From IMG/VR virus record IMGVR_UViG_3300022751_000020, positions 1 through 50,498 of that record: a stretch of DNA of 50,498 bases; one strand, given 5' to 3'. The position numbers were made by a program, and so were the translations under genes. The DNA is from a virus. Of the stretch, positions 45,938-50,498 are shown in pieces; the first letter of the stretch is position 1; the number at the start of each line of letters is the position of its first letter. The notes below the pieces were generated by a model. The model saw only the letters and a list, made by a program, of their open reading frames with translations, was not told the DNA's origin and did no database searches.

Positions 45938-46561
45938 ATGGCTGTTAAGTTGGATACTGATAAGAAGCTGTTTCTCGGTGCTACTCCCGTTCGTGAAGGC
46001 ACCGTGCAGGACGTTGTTCGTCAGACGGTCCGTGATCTGAACGGCGGCGACGGCGTAAGCTACGCAGAGCTGGAAACTCACATGCTGGCGAACTTCACTC
46101 CGAAGAAGTCGGATAACTACGGTGCGCCGTTCATCAAGGCATACGTTCGCGACGCCGTGAACAAGTATGGCTATCTGTCGCACGAAGATCTGGGTCTGGA
46201 ATACTCGACAATTGCGGCCACTCCCAAGGCGGCGGCTGAACCGAAGCCTAAGAAGCTGACCAAGGCCCAGCAGGCTGAGATCGACACCTTGAACTTCATC
46301 GTGACCAAGGGCGAAGTGCTCGACTCCGCTGATCTCGACGGCACCATGATCACTGTCCAGGACTTCGTCACCGAAACCGGCAAGAAGACCAAGACCGTTG
46401 AAAATAACCTCGCCAAGCTGGAAGCTGCTGGCCTGATTCGTACCGAGGAAGTCGACGGCAACGAAGAAGGTACAAAGGTGACCTACGTCTATCTGACCGA
46501 AGCTGGTTACACCCATGCTCAGTCGGCGTCGGCGCCTGCTGCGGAAGCTGAAGCAGCCTAA
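45938..46561 (+). CDS. Winged-helix-like DNA-binding protein (207 aa)
   Basis: ATG 45938 (MAVKLDTDKKLFLGATPVRE) lies eight bases after AAGGA; the ATG at 45932 is too close. The N-terminal half has VRQTVRDLNGGDGVSYAELE and FIKAYVRDAVNKYGYLSHED, a helical domain like those of DNA-binding phage proteins. After a Lys/Ala linker, residues about 115-180 (VQDFVTETGKKTKTVENNLA, KLEAAGLIRTEEV, TKVTYVYLTEAGYTH) form a MarR/ArsR-type winged helix. It could regulate transcription of the modification genes that follow. It ends before a strong terminator. Confidence 0.7.
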   Translation: MAVKLDTDKKLFLGATPVREGTVQDVVRQTVRDLNGGDGVSYAELETHMLANFTPKKSDNYGAPFIKAYVRDAVNKYGYLSHEDLGLEYSTIAATPKAAAEPKPKKLTKAQQAEIDTLNFIVTKGEVLDSADLDGTMITVQDFVTETGKKTKTVENNLAKLEAAGLIRTEEVDGNEEGTKVTYVYLTEAGYTHAQSASAPAAEAEAA

Positions 46562-46587
46562 GCTGTACTTCGGGTCGTAGAATACGA

Positions 46588-46617
46588 GGGCGGGTATCTC
46601 TGATGCCCGCCCTTTTT
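46588..46617 (+). terminator. Rho-independent terminator
   Basis: GGGCGGGTATC (46588-46598), loop TCT, GATGCCCGCCC (46602-46612), then TTTTT. It separates the replication genes from the modification cluster. Confidence 0.92.
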
Positions 46618-46634
46618 CTCATTCGGAGACAGAC

Positions 46635-47519
46635 ATGCTTGATAATTTTCAGACTTTCGTTCACTATCTGAACGAGCGAGAATCAATTCGTCAGAAACGC
46701 GAGTCCGGCCTTGATGGTCCCTGGACGACCGACCCAATCCTCAACAAGTATAAGTTCACCAACGTCCTGCGAAAGTACGATCGTACTACCCGCTGGCTGG
46801 TCAAGAACTGGTACGATCCCAATCGCGATGCGCCTGCTGATGTTCAGATCTTGAACTGTGCTATCGCCCGCTATTTCGGGCACCAGGACTTCCTCGGTGC
46901 GATCGGCTATCAGCATACTTGGGATCCCGAGCATCTTCTGAAGACCGCCAAGGATCGCTTGTCTCGACGCGAGAAGGTCTTCACCGGCGCGTACATCATC
47001 ACGAATGCTGGCAGTACCGACCCGAAGCAGAACGTCGTGGTCAACCAGTTCCTTTCCCCACTCCGGATGAACCTAGACCAGCTCGTCCGACTCTGCGAGC
47101 AGGGTTCTTGGCAGAATGTCGCCGAGTTTCTTCAGACTCTTCCGGGCATTGGTCCGTTCATGTCCAAGGAAATTGCGCTTGACATGATGCTGTGCCCTGT
47201 GCTAGAGAATGCCAAAGACAAGCTGACATGGTCGCCAGTTGGTCCTGGTGCTGTTCGGGGCCTGAACCGTCTTGCCGGTCGACCGATTCAAACTGCTATG
47301 AAGCAGGTAGTGGCACTACACGAAATGCGTGTTCTCATGGGTCGACTATCCACCGAAGGTCACTTCAAAGACTATATGCCTCAGATCGGCGTAGAGTTCG
47401 GCGTTACTGACGTTCAGTTCAACCTGTGTGAGCTAGACAAGTATCTTCGGGTGCAGAACGGCGAAGGTCGTCCACGTTCGGGCTACGACTGGAAGAAGGC
47501 GAGGGGGTTAGAGCTGTGA
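46635..47519 (+). CDS. 5-hmdU DNA kinase-helical / thymine pyrophosphorylase-group protein
   Basis: The 294-residue sequence carries the pattern I know from phage proteins of thymine hypermodification: FQTFVHYLNERESIRQKRES, WTTDPILNKYKFTNVLRKYD (residues about 29-49), then RTTRWL. A helix-hairpin-helix-like LPGIGPFMSKEIALDMM lies at 169-185, and GPGAVRGLNRLAG follows. Relatives are the HMUDK helical domain and the alpha-glutamyl/putrescinyl-thymine pyrophosphorylases, which act on 5-hydroxymethyluracil in DNA. No Walker A P-loop is present, so this is not a complete kinase. Exact reaction is uncertain; the glycosylase-like HhH supports base-level DNA work. Confidence 0.78.
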   Translation: MLDNFQTFVHYLNERESIRQKRESGLDGPWTTDPILNKYKFTNVLRKYDRTTRWLVKNWYDPNRDAPADVQILNCAIARYFGHQDFLGAIGYQHTWDPEHLLKTAKDRLSRREKVFTGAYIITNAGSTDPKQNVVVNQFLSPLRMNLDQLVRLCEQGSWQNVAEFLQTLPGIGPFMSKEIALDMMLCPVLENAKDKLTWSPVGPGAVRGLNRLAGRPIQTAMKQVVALHEMRVLMGRLSTEGHFKDYMPQIGVEFGVTDVQFNLCELDKYLRVQNGEGRPRSGYDWKKARGLEL

Positions 47520-47692
47520 AGGAAGGAGCCGAGCTCAACATAACTCTTCGACTCCCAGACGGTCGCCTCATGATGCAGCGTATGACTCTGGCACAGGTCA
47601 TGGTGCAGATGGATGAAGCTGAAGCTAGACAGGCACTGTCAAAGCTGGAAGAATTCTTCTTTAAAGAGTTCAACACGAGGATGGTCAGATGA
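47516..47692 (+). CDS. Small protein (58 aa)
   Basis: GTG 47516 in a GTGA overlap, with GAGGGGG upstream. The product (VKEGAELNITLRLPDGRLMM at the start) has a short beta-hairpin then a helix (QMDEAEARQALSKLEEFFFK). It ends in an ATGA overlap with the next gene. Tight coupling on both sides makes it a likely gene despite its size. Function unknown. Confidence 0.65.
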   Translation: MKEGAELNITLRLPDGRLMMQRMTLAQVMVQMDEAEARQALSKLEEFFFKEFNTRMVR

Positions 47693-47940
47693 AAGCATTC
47701 ATATTTCGCAACGAACGTACTCGCCGAGACTTAGAACGCCAGTTACGTCCTGTCCTGGGTCCCGACTGGAAGTTCTTCACTCTGCGCCAGCAGTTCGCCG
47801 GGTATCGGTTCGAAGCGGTCGTCATTCACGATTGGCACGAGATTAGCCGAACTGAACCGAATGCCCTGCTAACGCAAATGATCGAGACGCTGCGTCTCCG
47901 ATTGAATGTGGGCTGCTCAGGGAATATCGTCTATCTGTAG
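47689..47940 (+). CDS. Hypothetical protein (83 aa)
   Basis: ATGA overlap start. Compact alpha/beta, basic: MKAFIFRNERTRRDLERQLR, DWKFFTLRQQFAGYRFEAVV, IHDWHEI, then an acidic-to-basic helix (LTQMIETLRLRLNVGCSGNI). The FEAVVIHDW segment resembles a core strand of small Rossmann-like proteins. Function unknown; part of the modification-cluster operon. Confidence 0.65.
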   Translation: MKAFIFRNERTRRDLERQLRPVLGPDWKFFTLRQQFAGYRFEAVVIHDWHEISRTEPNALLTQMIETLRLRLNVGCSGNIVYL

Positions 47941-47949
47941 GAGACTCAC

Positions 47950-48180
47950 ATGCACCTGAAAGCCGGCGAAAGTCCTGAATCCAACGAAGTAACAGAAGTC
48001 TTCTTAGACGGCGTCCTGATCCCAGAAGTCTACGAGCTAGACACTCGTGAACGATGGTTGACCCGCTACGCGCGAGATGAACGAGGTCAGCCGATAGCAA
48101 TAGGTAACGCTTGGCAAATGGAGCGTCTTACTGGTACGGTACTGGTGAAGTTCAAAGACGGGAGTCAAGTCGGTGGCTGA
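47950..48180 (+). CDS. Hypothetical protein (76 aa)
   Basis: TAGGAG before ATG 47950. The pattern TEVFLDGVLIPEVYELDTRE then RWLTRYARDERGQPI and GTVLVKFKDGS is a small beta-domain found in many short phage proteins. No catalytic residues are apparent. Overlaps the next gene by eight bases. Confidence 0.7.
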   Translation: MHLKAGESPESNEVTEVFLDGVLIPEVYELDTRERWLTRYARDERGQPIAIGNAWQMERLTGTVLVKFKDGSQVGG

Positions 48181-48388
48181 AGAAGAACAAATGCACGACT
48201 CTGATCTAGCGGTAGCGATCGGCTATGACGCGTTCTGCGCTGGATACATGTCCCGACATAGAGAAGGTCAGCAGATAAAGGCGAGACAGAACACCCTCGC
48301 CGGCCGAATGGAAGATGCTTGGTCCGAATATACCCCTCCCGAAGAACTCTGTGGACGTGAATTCAAGAAGCCCTATACTAAGGAGTAG
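48173..48388 (+). CDS. Hypothetical protein (71 aa)
   Basis: GTG 48173 with GGGAG upstream, overlapping the previous stop. A helical protein (EEEQMHDSDLAVAIGYDAFC then AGYMSRHREGQQIKARQNTL). The G-Y-x-A-F-x-x-G motif recalls the tiny proteins at 11144 and 11281. Followed by the glycosyltransferase gene after six bases. Confidence 0.6.
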   Translation: MAEEEQMHDSDLAVAIGYDAFCAGYMSRHREGQQIKARQNTLAGRMEDAWSEYTPPEELCGREFKKPYTKE

Positions 48389-48394
48389 ACTCTG

Positions 48395-49225
48395 ATGCAA
48401 ATCTTCATACCTACGCGAGATCGCGTAAACGCTCAATTTACCTGGGATAACCTAGGCCCAGAACTCCAGCCATTTACCCGGCTAGTGTGCCCGCCGGAGG
48501 AGCTCGACGACCATCTCGAACGTGGTCGAAGCGCGGTCGCACGGCCCCCGGTGCGGTTGGCCGCTGTACGCCAATGGATTGTCGACGAGCTTTCTGACAA
48601 GGCTCAACCAGTTATCATGTGCGACGATGATCTGGCGTTCTTTGTGCGTAAGGATCCTAGCGCGCACAATCTACGTCCGGCTGGAGCTGATGTCTTCGGT
48701 ATCTTCGCTAGACTTCATACTCTCGTTGCAGTCGGAGAAAATAACTCGCAGGGTGGAGTATTTTCCATATTCAATCACGCCGGACTAAGCCCTCGCCAAG
48801 GCAACAACTGGTCCTTCCCAGAACGCTTCAACATCAATGATCGCATGAATGCAGTCCACTGTGTCTGGGGCGATGCACTTCGACACTACGGCATTCGCTA
48901 CGACGACGTTGATATGATGGAGGACTACCATGTCACACTCAGCCTGTTCGAAAGAGGTGAGAAGTCAGTCTCTATCGTCGACGCGGCTTGGGACCAGTGT
49001 AAAGGATCCGGAGCTCCAGGTGGCTTCTCACATTACCGGACGGGTGAAACTCAATCCGCTGCCGCTCACAAACTGGCCGCGCTCCACCCAAACTCCGTTA
49101 AGGTCGTGCAAAAGAATCCTTCAACCGGTTCTGGTGGATTTGCCGGTGTCCGCGATGATGTGCGGGTGCAGTGGAAGCAGGCTTACAACAAAGGAACTCG
49201 GAGCCCGACTTTTAGCCGAGATTAA
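48395..49225 (+). CDS. Glycosyltransferase resembling the TET-associated type (276 aa)
   Basis: AAGGAG before ATG 48395. Residues 1-80 read MQIFIPTRDRVNAQFTWDNL ... VRQWIVDELSDKAQPVIMCD, a GT-A-like nucleotide-sugar fold with strand-loop IPTRDR and the metal motif CDDDL at residues 76-80. Later conserved-looking parts are NDRMNAVHCVWGDALRHYGI and DDVDMMEDYHVTLSLFERGE, where MMEDYH resembles the ED catalytic motif of family-2-like enzymes. Phage TET-associated glycosyltransferases add sugars to hydroxymethylated pyrimidines in DNA. No TET gene is in view, so here hydroxymethyluracil is the likely acceptor; this is inference. Confidence 0.75.
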   Translation: MQIFIPTRDRVNAQFTWDNLGPELQPFTRLVCPPEELDDHLERGRSAVARPPVRLAAVRQWIVDELSDKAQPVIMCDDDLAFFVRKDPSAHNLRPAGADVFGIFARLHTLVAVGENNSQGGVFSIFNHAGLSPRQGNNWSFPERFNINDRMNAVHCVWGDALRHYGIRYDDVDMMEDYHVTLSLFERGEKSVSIVDAAWDQCKGSGAPGGFSHYRTGETQSAAAHKLAALHPNSVKVVQKNPSTGSGGFAGVRDDVRVQWKQAYNKGTRSPTFSRD

Positions 49226-49343
49226 GCCTCGTTCGCCTCTGGAGATGATGGACATCTTGGTTGACGCTATACGTTCGATGCCGGGCTATGCCCACGATGC
49301 TGAAGAACCATTGATGCGCCAGTTATTCCCGAGGAAATTCTAG
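49155..49343 (+). CDS. Possible small protein overlapping glycosyltransferase end (62 aa)
   Basis: A frame from ATG 49155 runs past the glycosyltransferase stop to TAG 49343. The part after 49190 (TKELGARLLAEIKPRSPLEM and MDILVDAIRSMPGYAHDAEE) looks like a real small helical protein; the start is unclear because no good ribosome site precedes 49155 and the in-frame ATG at 49251 directly abuts GGAG. Function unknown. Confidence 0.4.
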   Translation: MMCGCSGSRLTTKELGARLLAEIKPRSPLEMMDILVDAIRSMPGYAHDAEEPLMRQLFPRKF

Positions 49344-49451
49344 ACTTACGTTGGTCAGGCAACGTGGGTATCCCCTCTACCCGAAGATGTAGCGAGGACC
49401 GAGACGTGACTATCCATAGGAGAACAACCCTCGGTGTCTACATCCCTGAAC

Positions 49452-49485
49452 TTGCCTTTTGAAGATCCCCACGCTAAGATATAAT
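49452..49485 (+). promoter_or_regulatory. Promoter before the last two genes
   Basis: TTGCCT (49452-49457) with TAAGAT 17 bases later, or TTGAAG (49459-49464) with TATAAT (49480-49485) 15 bases later. Either way a -10 ends just before the ribosome site AAGGAG of the gene at 49499. Confidence 0.5.
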
Positions 49486-49498
49486 CAAGGAGACTCCT

Positions 49499-49744
49499 GT
49501 GGCCGATTGCAACATATGTAAACGAAAGCTAGATAATCCAGAAGATGACTACTCCACGGACTGTGGAGGCGACTGCGTTTGGTGCATGGCGGTGGTCGCT
49601 GAAGATCCCGACTGTATTGAATCTGTAGCCAAAATAGCATGGAGTAACATGGTCGACGCTGCCCGGTGGCAGACCTATGGGATTACCAAAGAACTCGACT
49701 TTCTAGACAAATACTTCAAGGATAAAGAAAATGCCACAATTTGA
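49499..49744 (+). CDS. Cys-rich zinc-binding-like protein (81 aa)
   Basis: GTG 49499 with AAGGAG six bases upstream. Cys at residues 4, 7, 22, 26 and 29 (NICKRKL, DCGGDCVWCM) form a CxxC...CxxxCxxC arrangement that could bind one or two zinc ions. A helical C-terminal part (IAWSNMVDAARWQTYGITKE) follows. It overlaps the thymidylate-synthase-like gene by 14 bases, suggesting coupling. Confidence 0.7.
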   Translation: MADCNICKRKLDNPEDDYSTDCGGDCVWCMAVVAEDPDCIESVAKIAWSNMVDAARWQTYGITKELDFLDKYFKDKENATI

Positions 49745-50498
49745 AATCAAAGAACTAAACCTGGGACTGAACCAAGTCCTGATGGATCTAGCTATCTGGA
49801 ATATTGCAGAAGACTCTCGTAACGGGCCAGTACTCCGATTCCCAGAGCCGACTACAATCAAGTACACTGATCCTTGTCGTCGTCTGCTGACCAATCCTGT
49901 CCGGGATGCCAACCCGTTCTTTCATCTGTTTGAAACGATGTGGATGTTCGCCGGCATGAACCAGATTGAGCCTCTACTTCTATTCAATCCGAATATGATG
50001 CAGTACTCGGACGACAGTAAGGTCTTGCGCGGGACGGCCTACGGTCATCGCTGGCGTCGGGAATGGGGTGACCAATTGCTGGAAGTCGTTCGTCAGCTGA
50101 CTGAGAATCCCAGCAGTCGACAGATAGTCATGTCTATGTGGAATCCGACAGACCTGTTCCTGAAGAATAGCAAGGACTTCGCCTGCAATCTCCAGGTGTT
50201 GTTCAGTACTCGGCCCACCGAGAATGAAATTCTGGGTCGCCGAATCCTGGACATGACCGTGACCAACCGTAGCAACGACATCGTCTACGGTGCGCTCGGC
50301 AGCAACGTGTTTCACTTCTCGATGTTGCTGGAGTATGTTGCTTTTCATTCCGGATTGCTAGTCGGTAACTACTACCAGATCGCCAACAACCTTCATCTCT
50401 ACACCGAGAACGAAGTGTCTAGGCGATGCTACAGCGCGAGGGAAGAACTTCCACGCCTCTCTCCTTCGGCAGATCATAGCTTGACCGAGTTCGGCTTA
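49731..50498 (+). CDS. Thymidylate synthase / dUMP hydroxymethylase-like enzyme (C-terminus off window)
   Basis: ATG 49731; 256 codons are open to the right edge. TS-family landmarks are present: NPFFHLFETMWMFAGMNQIE near the N-terminus, TAYGHRWR, SRQIVMSMWNP, the active-site Cys in DFACNLQ (C152), R180-S-N-D183 in VTNRSNDIVYGALGSN, and NNLHLY. The Arg-Ser...Asp block and an Asn after Gly (GALGSN) resemble uracil-specific members, with one extra residue compared with the usual GLPFN. In phages with modified thymine this fold makes 5-hydroxymethyl-dUMP. Context with the 46635 and 48395 genes favours that, but plain thymidylate synthase cannot be excluded without the C-terminus. Confidence 0.8.
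   Translation, partial: MPQFEIKELNLGLNQVLMDLAIWNIAEDSRNGPVLRFPEPTTIKYTDPCRRLLTNPVRDANPFFHLFETMWMFAGMNQIEPLLLFNPNMMQYSDDSKVLRGTAYGHRWRREWGDQLLEVVRQLTENPSSRQIVMSMWNPTDLFLKNSKDFACNLQVLFSTRPTENEILGRRILDMTVTNRSNDIVYGALGSNVFHFSMLLEYVAFHSGLLVGNYYQIANNLHLYTENEVSRRCYSAREELPRLSPSADHSLTEFGL

Noticed and set aside
1-50498. CRISPR array, integrase or insertion sequence
   Set aside because: No regularly spaced repeats of CRISPR type, no tyrosine or serine recombinase motifs and no transposase with terminal repeats were seen.

Overview
This window is a continuous stretch of a tailed double-stranded DNA phage genome with siphovirus-type gene order: portal, scaffold, capsid, connectors, tail terminator, tail tube, frameshifted tail chaperones, a very long tape measure and then tail tip proteins. 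The two spanins (Rz/Rz1 style) show a Gram-negative host. Moderate-to-high GC, strong Shine-Dalgarno sequences and overall protein style fit an alphaproteobacterial host, but the host is an inference. Both ends cut genes, so the window is not the whole genome. No terminase, DNA polymerase, integrase or recognisable endolysin is visible.

Layout. (1) 1-3771, leftward: a compact operon of mostly unknown small proteins. It includes a tandem family sharing a CGTVAC-x-LGHGP motif, with a third truncated copy, and a MazG-like/DUF550 nucleotide pyrophosphohydrolase. (2) 3772-4381: an AT-rich non-coding region with repeated GGCTAGAATAG units in both orientations, hairpins and a leftward promoter; it is a candidate origin or control region. 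(3) 4382-5793, leftward: three or four unknown genes ending at a terminator. (4) 6088-11639, rightward: many short early-type genes in overlapping chains, several preceded by a recurring intergenic module. (5) 11640-13055: a promoter-to-terminator unit of three small genes. From 11844 to 13055 there is no GA dinucleotide and a single TC, on a background where about one dinucleotide in eight should be one of these. (6) 13351-14962: two unknown genes, a tRNA-like sequence with an enlarged anticodon loop, large hairpins, and a tRNA with anticodon CTA, which reads the amber codon. (7) 14963-28221: head and connector genes, fibre-like proteins, tail tube. (8) 27814-42330: tail chaperones with an A AAA AAC frameshift site, tape measure, tail hub, tailspike, lysis cassette (holin, i-spanin, nested o-spanin) and two more tail-type proteins. 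(9) 42327-50498: SNF2-type helicase, replication-associated proteins, then a cluster that points to hypermodified thymidine in the phage DNA: a member of the 5-hmdU kinase-helical/thymine pyrophosphorylase group, a glycosyltransferase resembling the TET-associated type, and a thymidylate synthase/dUMP hydroxymethylase-like enzyme cut by the right edge.

Transcription appears to use host-type promoters with a recurrent CTTG(T/C)CA-like -35 box, placed in front of most modules. The most unusual element is the GA/TC-free transcription unit. The constraint shapes its Shine-Dalgarno sequences, stop codons and proteins (no Asp or Glu at all), which implies selection or a mutational process acting on the DNA itself. 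A link to sequence-context-dependent DNA modification by the right-hand gene cluster is a testable inference, not something the sequence proves.
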